Shown piece by piece: positions 48,335 through 59,829 of a stretch of DNA of 64,000 nucleotides (position 1 is its first letter; every line of letters starts with the position of its first letter). Source of the stretch: Halichondria panicea (taxonomy: Eukaryota; Porifera; Demospongiae; Suberitida; Halichondriidae); NCBI RefSeq assembly GCF_963675165.1, contig NC_087378.1, positions 2,341,525 to 2,405,524 on the forward strand, written 5' to 3'. The translations under genes were made by a program, and so were the position numbers. Under the pieces are notes generated by a model. The model was not told the origin of the DNA. It searched no databases and saw nothing but the letters and a program-made list of their open reading frames with translations.

Positions 48335-49857
48335 TAGATGATACAGTACTGACGTGGATGTGAAACGGCCTAGTATCCGGAGGGGTCCACGGGAATTGTC
48401 TGAAGCTATCATCCTAACGAGCAGATTATGTTAGAAACCTGTAACTGTCATGTTTATATAGCAACCAGAGCGTAGTAAACAGTGTTCCGTGTCTGAAAAC
48501 TGGTGAAAATGACCGGCACACATTGATACTTGCAGTGGGCTTGTAGGTAAGACTAGTTTCTCTAAGCTCATGGGAGAATATCATATTTTAGCATAAATTT
48601 TCCTGTAAAAATACTTTGTGTGAGATTTTTGGCTTGGACAGTAAATATTCAGGTTACCATTCAGTAGTAATACTTGAAGTACACTGTAAACTACAAGGAG
48701 AATCTATGTTTGACAACTGTTATGAAAGTTTAAGTGCTATAGAAAGGGCTAAAGCATGAGTTAGTTGCACTTTTTGCGTGAGATTATTTCAAAACCTGTT
48801 GAGCCTACTTTTTGCATATTTAGCTGATGAAAACCTTCGTGTATTGATGCAGCAGGAGAATCTATTAACTAAGCATACAGTAAAGTTATTGGAAAAATAT
48901 AGCCTCAAGAAAAATATGTAAAATCCATGTACATGTACTGTTAAACAAAAATTAATGCTACGTTCTTATTACAACTACAATTATGATTTCTATCAATAAG
49001 TTTACACGTACATGTACATGTCATTAACTTTCCAAATTGCAGTGTTGTCTTTCGCTGAGCTAAGATATCAATTGCCAAATGTTAGCTAATTATACTATCA
49101 AGTGAAATTTATCCCAGGACCTACTCGAGTACTACTTCTCTAGGCAACACCATCGGTGAAGACAGCATTAACGTCCAACCTCTTTTCAAGTGCCGTGTAT
49201 CTACACTTGTATAGGAATTTCGAACCGGCAAGTTGGAATGTGTCTCTCTCACAGCCACTTCGTAAACGATCAAGAAACAGTTTATCGTGTACTATAAATT
49301 AATACTCTCAAGACTATTATAATATCAGCATGTACACGTACACGTACAGATCATCAACAATTTCACCCGTTTGCTTATCTCATGCTAGTGTTATGAGTCA
49401 GCCACACTTCTTTTGATCTACATGCATGCTACCAACGTTGAGTGGCTTGCTTTTTGGATATAATTACATGGGTACAGGGGTAGATCTACTATAAAATAAT
49501 AATTATAGACTATTTACTAGACTAATTATAGAATAGTTAATATCATCTTGCACTGGACTGTACTTCCTCTACCTCCTCACAGTCACTACTACTGTCTTCG
49601 CTTAATACACTTGCAGCATCAATATATCCTTTCTGTTAATACATAGATTCTCTTTTATCTGTCTCTGGCCAGTTCTGCCAACTCACTTACACAGCTTGGT
49701 ATAACCTCGATAATTTCCTCGGCGTTTATTTGGAACAAATTTCCTAATTTACGGAAACTAGTAAATTACCTCGGATATGCCCGTTACTATGATAGCTTCA
49801 AGCAGAATACCGGAATCCGGAAACGTTTCACATCCACGTCAGTACTGTATCATCTAT
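48335..49857. mobile_element. 1.5-kb non-autonomous TIR element
   Basis: Perfect inverted ends of 34 bases (ATAGATGATACAGTACTGAC continuing TGGATGTGAAACG on the left; the complement at 49824-49857). Flanking GGTAGATC on both sides looks like an 8-base target-site duplication with one extra G, as in hAT elements. No ORF above background lies inside, so it depends on an outside transposase. Confidence 0.75.
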
Positions 49858-49960
49858 GGGTAGATCTACATAGTCTACATGTATAACATTTGTGATAATT
49901 ATAGCTAATTGTTTCTAGCCGGCCAGATTCTTCATTAATTTGTGATCAAGGCACACAACT

Positions 49961-50092
49961 ATGGCAACACAATTACAGGTAGTTTATACTATAATTATTA
50001 TAGACATAATCATAATATTATGTCATAGTTGTGTGCCTTGACAAGGCACACAACTATGACTGACAAGGCACACAACTATGACAACACAACAG
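49961..50092 (+). other. Duplicated five/six-codon first exons of gene D with hairpin
   Basis: Two candidate first exons lie in tandem: ATGGCAACACAATTACAG|gtag (49961-49978, MATQLQ) and ATGACAACACAACAG|gtag (50078-50092, MTTQQ). Both end in phase 0 and both are preceded by GGCACACAACT. Between them, 50022-50060 forms a hairpin of GTCATAGTTGTGTGCC and its complement. The same pattern occurs at 62136 and, with changes, at 34924. Confidence 0.65.
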
Positions 50093-52191
50093 GTAGATCT
50101 AGTTATAGCTATACGTGGCGGTGCATTGTCTTGACAATAATTGTCTTGCCTGTGCATAAATAGTCTTACAAATGTTAAAATGTACTGCTAAGCATAGATT
50201 GAAGAGTTAGACTCTTCAATCTATGAGCTATAAAGTAAGTCTATATTATTATAGGTAAAACCCTGTAGAGTCTATAGTACATTAATTATCACAGGCATGT
50301 AGACCTACGCTTCTTGGTACCGTACGTTTTTCCTCCATTATAGAAAATGACTTGCTGGACCCAATGGCTTAAGCAAAATATGGCAGAGGTGAAGCAAGGT
50401 AATCTATCACACTTACTACAAGATTGTCTACATCAACGGGATCAAAATTTCAATTGGACTGCAACTCATGCTTTTGCAGCAAGCTCAGAATACTTAGGTT
50501 TCAAAGTGATGAAATTGTTGCTGAACAGTTTGGGAGATGAACATCAACTTTTAATGAAGGATAAAGATGGAGATATTCCTATACAAAGTGCAATTCGCAG
50601 CAAGGCTCCAAAAGAAATAATTGAGCTATTCCTCATCATAGCAAATGAACTAAACGTGACAAATGATATGCTGTGTTCTCGTAACAAGAAAAATCAAACT
50701 CCGTTGTTATCCGCATTTGATCACTCACACTGGGTTGCTGTAGATGTTCTACTGGAGGAATGTGTCAAGTGCAACAAACTGCCTGAACTCACAGGAGTAA
50801 ACGCACCAGCTGGTCTGAAGTCCAATACCCTTCTTCACCGGGCATTTAAACGTGGAAATACAAAGTACTTTGATATCTTTCTCAGAGTATGCAATTCAAA
50901 CGGCATAGAGGGTGACCAGCTTGAAACAGCAGTTTCAATTCCCAACAAAAAAAACGAGACTCCTTGGTATTATGCAATTCATTATTTGAGCAGTGACGAA
51001 ATGTTTGAGAAAATCTTGAAGATGGCAAAACGTTATCTTTCACTGAGTTTCTTGTATGTTGCCGCAGATTCTAAATCTACCATGCTACACGAAGCACATC
51101 GAATTGGAAGCGTTCAACGTTGCCGATTACTTAAAGAAAATGGTGCTGAAGACACAGCTGACAGTAACGGTTTATTCCCTATTGATAGGAGCCGTATTAT
51201 TGTGCAGGAAGACAACGTGCTTAACATAGAACAAGAGGGTCTTGGTGAAGAAAGTGCAACAAACACAACAAGTGATAAAAAACATCCTAGTGAAGAAATT
51301 GCAATGAACATTGAGGTAAGCGTTATCATTATTAGGGCGCCACGGGTTATAGTAGTCGGCCTGTATGTCTGTTTGTTTGTCTATTTGTGACTGCTAAGCT
51401 GCCATGGATGCCAAAGTGGTATTATACGTTTACCGCATTGATAGCCTCAAGATAAGATAGTAGGTTAGCTAATAGTAAGAGATTAAAGAAAAAAGCAAGC
51501 TGTAGTGTACACACACTCATTATGCAACCTCGAAGTGTAGGAAACATGTTTCTTGTTGTCGAATAAGCAAGCAAAAGCTAACTTCAACTTGCACAATGGC
51601 TACAAGCTGATTCGAGACATCAAAACTATCTGGCTTATACCGTCGGCACTGGATGTGGAAACGCCCTAATTTTTGTTATTTTCCTTAGCTAACCCCTCCC
51701 CCTTCCAAAATTACATCCGGTGCCGTATATGCCACTTATCTAGTCCTACGCATGTGCACTGCGTGGAACCATCTATCTGCTTGTTCTCATCATGTGAATA
51801 CTGTTTTAAACATAATGGTTTAAAAATCTTTGAAGACAAGTTCTGGAAGTCCAACAGATTCTGCAGTGACATGTAGAGCACTGTTGTGAAAATGTCGTTG
51901 TACACATTGTTTTCGACTTGCATGTAATCTACTTTAAACTACTTTAATAAACAACCCCGACTAACGCCAAGGCCCATGCAAGGATTCTGCACTTTAGTGC
52001 TTTAGTTCAATTATAAAGCATGATAAAATTAATGTGTTCTGAAATTCATCATGTTACAGCTTTGTACCACTGGAGATGGACCAATGCAACGGTCAGAGAG
52101 CGCCTCCTCCAGCTTATCAAGTTTCGACGGTGAAGCTGATTTCGAAAATGGTCAGGATGTGTACCGTGGTAGTAGTGACGACCCACAGTAA
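50078..52191 (+). CDS. Ankyrin-like gene D (CWTQWL family)
   Basis: Exons 50078-50092, 50344-51315 and 52060-52191 join in phase 0 to 372 residues. N-terminus MTTQQKMTCWTQWLKQNM. The body shows degenerate ankyrin repeats: FNWTATHAFAASS, DKDGDIPIQSAIRSKAP, NQTPLLSAFDHSH, NTLLHRAFKRGNTKYFD, NETPWYYAIHYL and STMLHEAHRIG. The last exon encodes a short Ser/Asp-rich tail ending SSDDPQ. There are no membrane segments. Compared with gene A it lacks the long acidic tail. The decayed copy near 34 kb and gene E at the window end are its closest relatives. Function is unknown; an intracellular binding protein is likely from the fold. The alternative first exon 49961-49978 would add one residue. Confidence 0.82.
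51790..51905 (-). pseudogene. Stray duplicate of an RTK-relic exon
   Basis: The minus-strand stretch encoding LYMSLQNLLDFQN matches the 52.5-kb segment LYTSLQNMLDFQN almost base for base over about 42 bases (TTCTGGAAGTCCAACA and CTGCAGTGA in plus orientation). It then diverges. It is probably a duplicated acceptor plus exon start from the adjacent kinase relic. Confidence 0.5.
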
Positions 52192-53151
52192 ATGTCATTC
52201 AGCCGGCTCTCAATGTTACACTATAATCTCATATTATCTTTTGCTGTCACCCCTTTAATCATTCAAATAGTGTACAAAACTTTATCAATTATTTAGTACA
52301 ACGTTATAATGATAGGTAATTAACAACTGCAGCTGATGTATGTGTACATACAAAACGACACTGAAAGAAAAAAACTAAAAGAAAATCACCACGGTCAAGA
52401 AAATAGATGAGACAGAACAAAAAGATAAATAAAGATGGTTGTTGAGTGCCATGACAAAGTGTTAGTGCTATAGAACAGTTGAGAGAGCGACAGGTTCTTC
52501 GAATTGAGAGTAGTGCCATAGTTCTGGAAGTCCAACATATTCTGCAGTGACGTGTAGAGCACACAGGTGATCAAATATATAGAGCCATGCATGGAGACAA
52601 GCATACGTGTACATAGTATGTAGATGTAGTATAATATTATGGTAAAGGAAGCTCACACAACAACACAACAATGTAGTAGAGTAAGTGAGTTGATGAACTC
52701 ACCACTTTAAAATTGGCCAGGTCTTCGAGCTTCTCATGGATGACGGAGAAGTGTGGGGGGATCCACTGGATTCCTCCTACAACAGTCCAGCTTAAGTTCA
52801 TGGCTGTAAAGGAACTTAGATAGTGATCAAGCTATAACAGCAGGTAGGTACGTGTGGGTTGCCACAGAACAACTTTCAATAGGGTGGTGGTATGTACAAA
52901 CAGTAGGCACTTCACATTTTTTGGGCGCAGTGCTGAGTACAGGGCATTCTCATTCCGTTCATGAGTTGCGAGTAGAGGTCCTCAGTCTGAATCTCCCTAT
53001 AGGGGGTACCCCCCACAGTCCCCAGCTCCCACAATGCCACAAACTACCACCTGCAAAACATTGAGCATGGGTCACAATTGATCTAGACAATTAATTTGCT
53101 ACACTGTACAGGACATGCAAATATTAAGCAGAGACAATAACGTCAACAATG

Positions 53152-53341
53152 TAGCCTCCTTCGCAGCCTCTCCTTTTTCTGTTCTTTGTCACACAGGTCA
53201 ATAAGATAAAATACGGTAAGAATTGGAGGAACAAAGAAAGAAAGAACGTCCAAGAAGCCGGTTCGTTCTTTCTTTCTTTGTTCCTCCAATTCGTACCTTT
53301 GTGACAAAGAACAGAAAAAGGAGAGGCTGCGAAGGAGGCTA
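53152..53341. mobile_element. Near-perfect palindromic MITE in the kinase relic
   Basis: TAGCCTCCTTCGCAGCCTCT on the left mirrors AGAGGCTGCGAAGGAGGCTA on the right. The mirror continues inward through TTTTTCTGTTCTTTGTCAC and AATTGGAGGAACAAAGAAAG. About 190 bp. The low divergence of the arms suggests a recent insertion. Confidence 0.85.
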
Positions 53342-54189
53342 GTAACAATGTAGGTATGTCCTCTGTATGTAGTGGCGGTCTGATCAAAGAGGGTTTCTGG
53401 GGCTAGCTACTTCATGATGTAGTTTCTGCTCTCAAAGGTCATGTAGAAGGAGCCCACATTGTAGATCTTGATGCTCATGTTGGCGCCAATCAGGACATTC
53501 TTGGCACAGAGGGCACGATGGACCAACTGCAGCGAGGAATGTAACAAATGAACACACTGTGCCAAAACATGTGCCGTGTGGCATGATTACTCTTAACAAG
53601 CCATGGCCATAATTATGTGATCTGAAAGACCAATAATTAACCGTTACTTTAACACAAGTACAACCCACCTTTCTATCAGTGAGGTATCTCATGCCGTTAG
53701 CGATCTTGGCACATGTATATCGTCCGCTGTGACCACGGGATGTCCTCAGGAAACCCAGCAAGTCACCGTGGCACATGTACTCCATCACCATGTACATAGG
53801 CTCTGTAAGGGGAAGGGGGTAGCAGTCAGTGAGTGATCTTGTGGGTGGCTTGTAGAAGACTACTCAAGTTACAAAGTCATTCCAACACACATTTCCTCTA
53901 CAATACCAAGGAGGATACTTAATACACCGCATGAATAGAATCAAAGCTATTGGCTTCCAGCCACTCAAAGCTGAAGTAAGTGCAGTAGGGACATAATTAT
54001 GTAGAACATATTATTATAGTAACCATACATGCACACACACACATGCACAATGCTCACTTCCAACGGTATAGACTCTCAGCATTGAAACAATATTCTTGTG
54101 AGGCCCAATACTGGACAACATCTCCATCTCAGCCACTAGAGCTTTCACATCGTCCTCGGTGGCATCCACTGCACACAACACAACCACAA

Positions 54190-54369
54190 CAGGGTGTCAT
54201 ACAGGATTTTAAAGTAGAGGGGGGAAATAAGAAAAGTAACCAGAAAATGTTGCTAAAAAAAGGTCAACTGTTATTTCAATACCCAGCTATGGACACTCAG
54301 TCATCATTGAAAGGGGGAGGAAATTGGAGCTAGGGGGGGATATCCCCCTTTTCCCTGTATGACACCCTG
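54190..54369. mobile_element. MITE with CAGGGTGTCATACAGG ends in the kinase relic
   Basis: CAGGGTGTCATACAGGATTT and GGGGGGA on the left mirror TCCCCC and CCCTGTATGACACCCTG on the right. About 180 bp, no ORF. It lies in the intron between the VAIK and alpha-C exons. Confidence 0.82.
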
Positions 54370-55530
54370 CACAAGTGAAAGCTTAGTATACATGTACAAC
54401 CACAAATTAATAGGCAATTTGAATCACTATAAAGTGGAACCTAACAATTATATAGTTAAGGAGGTCATTGAAATGCCCAGCTGCACTGTGGGTTCTAGTG
54501 TGCCCACAATTCAGGGCCATGCCAAATGTGGGCATACCTCTGACTGGCTTGATGGCCACATCGACAGGTTTCTCCTTGATGCGCCTCTTGTAGAACGGTG
54601 AGCTTACCGTCACAGAGGGGGTCACACAGCTTGATGTTATCTCCCACTTGGGGTCGATATTTATCAATTCAATGTGGTTTTACAGCAGTATGAGACATGG
54701 TATAAGGGAAATTGTGTACAGACATTGATGTGCTTAAGGAAATCCTGTACACACTGATGTAATAGTAAACTAACACATAATTACAGTTTATATATACTGG
54801 TGTAATACAGTATTGCGGCACTTGTTGCAGGGACATTTGAAATGAAACGTGCAGGGATTATTGGGCAAGGAACTGGTCGGAGGTGGGGCTGCTCATACCA
54901 GGAGAGGCGGGATAGCCAGAGCTGGGACGAAGCGTGAGCGCTATGTACTCATTTTGAGGGACACCATTAGTCTTGACGTTAAATGGGGGGAGGGGGAGAG
55001 GGGTCAAAATGTTAATGTCACAATGACGCTATGGTTTCCAGAAGGTTTGGACAAGCCTCATTTAATATAGTAGTCTATTGCTTGCCATTAGTAGATCTAC
55101 ATGTAATTAGGAATGAGAGCCTTACCTGTGTGGATATGGATAGTAGCAGAGGCAGAACCATGTAGTCTAGTCTACCAAGAGTTCATTCCTAATGCAACGT
55201 ACTCTTGAGTCTACCACATGGCAATAGTCGTTTCCAGGAATATTTGGGGAAGTCCCTTGCCCCTAGATCTATCTAGATCTATATTAAAAGTGAAAGAAGA
55301 CTCAAGGCCTTTAATTAATAGCCTAAAGGACCTCATTGCGGCAAGACAGGCTAGGCTAGGTTGTTCAGGTAAATCTATAAACTGAAGGACTTTATTTAGA
55401 ACCTAATAGATCTACTTAAAACCTATTAAACTTCCCTGCATGTAAAAAAACTGAACACTGTAGATCTACTAGATCTAGTTGATTAGCTAGATCTAATTAA
55501 AGTTTTCCTATCTAGATCTACACTGCAACT

Positions 55531-57259
55531 ATGGCTACCAGTATTGACCATGACTCTGTTGTATCAAGGTCTTCAAGCCAAGTACAATCCGTTGAATATC
55601 TCACCATGCGCAAGTGTACCTCAGTGTTGATCGACCTCGTTAAATCGTCTCTCAGCACTATAGGCCCTGCTTTTTTCGCTGAAGAATATATAGGTGAGAC
55701 CACTAGAGATCTAATTGGACCATCCAGTAAAACAAGTGATGTTGAAAGAGCACAAATACTTGTGGATCTGATGACCGATCAAGTTCGAGCTGATCCTAGC
55801 ATGTACATGAAGTTTATCACCCTCTTGGAAAAGGAAGGCCCCTGGGTCGAGTTATTCTTAAAGAATATCAAGCAGACGTATAGCTCGGCTTCCCTTGAAT
55901 TTCGTCTATCGATGAGCTGTGATGAACGGAGTGATTGGCTTTCTGGCTGTGGAATCAGTGCAACCACTGTTTCACATTTTAAAGGTGTTTGCATTCTGTT
56001 AGATCTAGCTGTGGGTGCATGATGCTGCATGTTAGACACCATGACTTTCCACCAGGCCATTAATTGTTTGAAGGCATAACTGTAGCATGTACGTATAGGT
56101 ATCATACATCCATCAGGAATGCGGCATGATGTCATACATTATACGCGCACATAATTATATATCTGTCCATTTAGTTATTAGACAGGTGCTATATATGCTA
56201 ATAAGTATGCTACCACACCATGTGTAAACTTTTTCCTCCGCTAGCTCAAGAAGTTGACGGAAAGACCTTTGTGAGGCTACCAGTAGACAGAGGAAGTCTA
56301 TCAAGGGAGCTCAGGTGTGACGTATCTGCAGGATCACATAACAAACTCCAGCCCCTTCTTAACCAAACTAAGAGTGAGCAACTATAGTGTATGAAGATAA
56401 GATTCATTTTTATCTTCTTTCTGTAGAGGTGACCTCACATTCAGATTCCATAACTTCACCAGGGCCCAGCTTTTGCTGTCCATATTGTCAAAAATGCACG
56501 CTTGAGCAGTACTTGTCAGAAGGGTGTCCAGAGGCGACTGGCAAAACTCTCTTTCCATATCTCAACACACCTGCACTCTCTGATGAAGATCGATCAGTAC
56601 TAGAGGCCACTCTCACATCTGATACTCTGAAGATGATCGAGCTCTTTGCTTTAACTGACACTGCTATTCTTCAAAATCTCAAGGCGGACGTAACAGAGGT
56701 CAAAAATTATGTTTTGGGTTTGGTTTCATCTTTGGGAGAGGAGAAATATATTGCAAAACTAGAAAAAGCTGATACGATTCCACATATTTTTGTTGCCCTT
56801 TGGCCATACAAGTCTTTCCTCAACCACAAGATTGTCAATAACATTGTTACTTTCTTTGGCTCCGATGAAGACAAGAAGATCATGGAGGATTACCAAATTG
56901 AATTTAGTAGAAGATGTGCTTTTGAGATTCCCTGCAACAAGCTTCCCAGCTCAAGGAAAGATCAAAAAATATTGTCAGTGAAATTAACTTCAGAAGGCTC
57001 TTCTCTTCGTGATGCTATTTTGGCCAAAGAGACCATTGTTTCTATCTTTGGCGTGAAGCACTGGGCACTTTGCTTATGCAGTATCGAGAAGGGATGTATG
57101 TGTCTGAGGTTCTTTCTGTCGGCAAAGGTTTTTGCTCAGTTTTTCCCACCCACGGTTTCACAACTAGCTTCTCTCTGTGAGGCAGGGATCAGTATTCTTG
57201 AAGATGTAGCACTTACGAATATTAAGAGGTACATACTTATGTTCATATCGCCAGTATAA
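55531..57259 (+). CDS. CARD-like protein with the same C-terminal module as gene F (gene G)
   Basis: Exons 55531-55984, 56245-56373 and 56427-57259 join in consistent phase to 471 residues. Residues about 28-115 look like a CARD-type death fold: LIDLVKSSLSTIGPAFF, YIGETTRDLIG, VERAQILVDLMTDQV, DPSMYMKFITLLEKEG and FLKNIKQTY are its helices. From residue 152 on it is closely paralogous to the Death-domain gene: SRELRCDVSAGSHNKLQPLL, CPYCQKC, GKTLFPYLNTPALSDEDR, RRCAFEIPCNKLPSS and FFLSAKVFAQFFPP. It lacks a three-residue KFC insertion present in the paralog and keeps 12 extra bases at the last exon's start. CARDs recruit caspases or immune adaptors by like-like contacts. The CARD call rests on pattern only. 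Confidence 0.78.
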
Positions 57260-57340
57260 TTATATAGTATCAGCTGGTATGCACTAGCCTCTTTCCCACG
57301 CCCAATTCCTCTCCTTAAAGTGATTGTGAAGGAGGCTAAT

Positions 57341-58875
57341 TAGCCTCGTTCCCAGCCCGACTTTTCTCTGCTGTAATGCTAGGTTAATGAAGCACCGCAG
57401 GTGCTGATGCCTCGGTGGGGATGTGCCAAACCTACATAACATAACCTACTAGCTATTACTAATACAAAGAAAAGATGAACAATTTTGCGCATGCAGCAGA
57501 ATCACAGGGAAACTCGGAAAATGATCAACCTGATTGTTGCTGAAAAGGATGCCAAAAGTCTAAAATTAATGGCTGCTGTATCAGTAGAGCCTTGCAGCTC
57601 TCTTCTCACTCTAGCTTGCAGCTACCAATAGCTAGCGTTCTAGTGCGTGTTAACTCCATAGACAAGTTTTGCTCCACACTCTTCTGAAAAGGCTGCAATG
57701 GCATTCCAAGTACGCAAAACTAGGCATAACTCAAGAACCAAGCATTATTTCGCAAATCTACAAATTAAAATCCAAGAAAACATGACTAGAAGCCTATAGA
57801 ACTCTTACTTGCACTTCCAGTGCTCAGTATATGGCATGGTTATGGTCAACCGTTTGCTCATTAATTATTCATGAGCTAGATCTAGTGATCTTTTCCAGCT
57901 AGAATGAGCTGGAAGTCCAGCTGAAACGCAGTAGTCATTTCATGGCTCGAATAGACATTTTTACTATAAAGCTTAGGTACAGTCTACTGTAGCTTCACTA
58001 TAATTATGCAGGACGGGTATTTCGAAAAAAAGGCTACTGAAAGCTCACAAGAGGCTGTTTTCCTTGGCTCTGGCCGCCATTTTAAGTGGAGTTAGTCTAC
58101 ACATTATTATTTTGTTGGCCTGGAAAGAAAAAAATGCTTCTACATGCCCTCCAGAATGGTAAGAAGCATCATATAAGACCAAGAACACAGAGCTAGAAGT
58201 GTTTTTGGAAGTTTAAAATGACTACTAGTTTTGTGTTGTTTCTAGTAACTTGATGATCGCTCAGAGCTTCCACTGGAAAATGTTTTGAAGGCTGATACTT
58301 GTCATACAGGATGATACACCGATATATTTATCATGTGTGTGCTTCAAATTTTTATCATGGCATTTATAGTTTCACAAAAATCATTATAAGAAATCATGAA
58401 TTATTCATGAGCAAACTGTTTACCGCAACCTTAAAAGATATCTATTTGGGACTTATGCCCCAACATCCCACCCAATACTCAGTTGGTCCCTTTTATAGGC
58501 TACTACCTTTACTGGGAAGAAAACCTAAAAAATTTACTATGGAATTCAGCAAAACTAATGAATACACTAAATTCCTTCAAAACACATGTCTTTTATTACG
58601 ATTTATATGACCAGTCAGACGAGTTTAACGTCATTGGGCAACAAGTTAGTTATTGCAGGCGCCCTCGTGCAACATGCCATATATTGCACTGGATGACATA
58701 ATGCCCTCGGGGCCTGCGGCCCTCAGGCATTATATTGCTCCAGTGCAATATATGGCATGTTGCACTCTGGCTGGGCAATAACTAATACTTGATCAGCTGT
58801 AGCAGTCTACACACACACACACAAACACACATTGCCGTATACCTCGCTTGCGTATATGCGCACCAAGGCATAAAA
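57341..58875 (-). mobile_element. TAGCCTCG left end plus family-2 MITE split by an insertion
   Basis: TAGCCTCGTTCCCAGCCCGA (57341) is followed by a family-2 MITE beginning AGCACCGCAGGTGCTGATGC. The MITE breaks off at TTACTTGCACTT (about 57815) and resumes near 58788 with TGATCAGCTGTAGCAGTCTA, ending ACCAAGGCATAA. The 970-bp insert carries a palindrome at its right edge. Confidence 0.8.
58643..58785. mobile_element. Palindromic element at the right edge of the 57.8-58.8 kb insert
   Basis: GTTAGTTATTGCAGGCGCCC on the left mirrors GGCTGGGCAATAACTAA on the right. Inner arms GTGCAACATGCCATATATTG and its complement flank a GGGGCCTGCGGCCCTC loop. Part of the palindrome (CATATATGGCAT-like) also echoes the insert's left edge. 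Confidence 0.75.
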
Positions 58876-59829
58876 AGAGGGCTATATTGTATGTGTGATA
58901 TAGTCCCCATGCACTTCAAATTACCCATATGAGTAATGAACGTCACATTTTAGTAAGATTATGTGCCTGAGGTTTACTGTAAGCTACATGTAGTCCGTCT
59001 ATAGGAATAAGATTGTAAATGCTTCGTGTTCAGCAGTGAGAGAACAAGAAATAACCCGTAATTGATGTAATTACAACGCCACCATAGTTTAGGCGCCAGC
59101 TGGGCTGAACACAATTTGGGGTTCTAAAAGATGCGCCTACCGTTGTTGCAATTATTTTTTTCTGGCGCTTATAAAAAGGCTTGTGTGAGACATCAAGACA
59201 ATCATGCATCTTTGACCCTCACATTTCTAAACAGTTGTCTGATCCATAGCTACAGTCATGAATGTTGTTCACGAGTCAGTTCTCAACGGTACAGCTAGCT
59301 AGCAAGTGAAACTTACCTAGACCACCCCATTTTCTCTATACTAGCTGTACTATACTAGCTGTAGAACATAAGCGCCACCATAATTTAGGCGCCAGTTGGG
59401 CTGAATGCAATTTTTGGGGTTCTAAAAGATGCACCACTCAGAAGTGGAATTAATTTTTTCTGGTGCTGTAATTACATAAATTACGGTACACACTTATAAT
59501 CATACAATGTGTTTATCAGCCTTTTTTCATGTTTTCTGATGCTCTATGATGCTCTGTATCACTGTTTTTCGCTCTTTTGCAGTGAGGCTGAGGGTCAGGA
59601 GGTTGTCAGTGTTCAGTTTAGCAGTCATATTTAAGGGATAGTGTAGTGATAGTCAACTTGCATTTTGGTTTCCAAGCAATCCAGGCAATGCTGGCACAGA
59701 CGAGTGATATGTTCAGTATCCATAGGATAATATCAGAATATTAATGGGGATAGATTCTGGAGATAAATAAGCGCATGCGCACTATCACCAGTGCAATTTT
59801 CTCCTTCTGTTAGAATCGGCCTGGTATCT

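Larger units (their letters stand above)
52468..54660 (-). pseudogene. Degenerate receptor-tyrosine-kinase gene (kinase domain relic or pseudokinase)
   Basis: Minus-strand pieces in kinase order: a glycine-loop/VAIK segment (to 54538; VDVAIKPVR), 54168-54058 (VKALVAEMEMLSSIG, HKNIVSMLRVYTV), 53802-53669 (PMYMVMEYMCHGDLLGFL, IANGMRYL), 53526-53407 (LVHRALCAKNVLIG, KIYNVGSF), about 53040-52920 (LWELGTVGGTPYREIQTEDL), 52803-52703 (FSVIHEKLEDL) and a tail at 52541. This is the layout of FGFR/VEGFR-like kinases. The catalytic HRD Asp is Ala, DFG is replaced by NVG, the APE/DVWS region is not found, a stop follows exon 53407, and the glycine loop needs a frameshift (LCDPLCDGKL). The Lys and alpha-C Glu remain. 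Most likely a decaying gene. A transcribed pseudokinase is possible because 54168-53407 splices cleanly. Confidence 0.72.
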
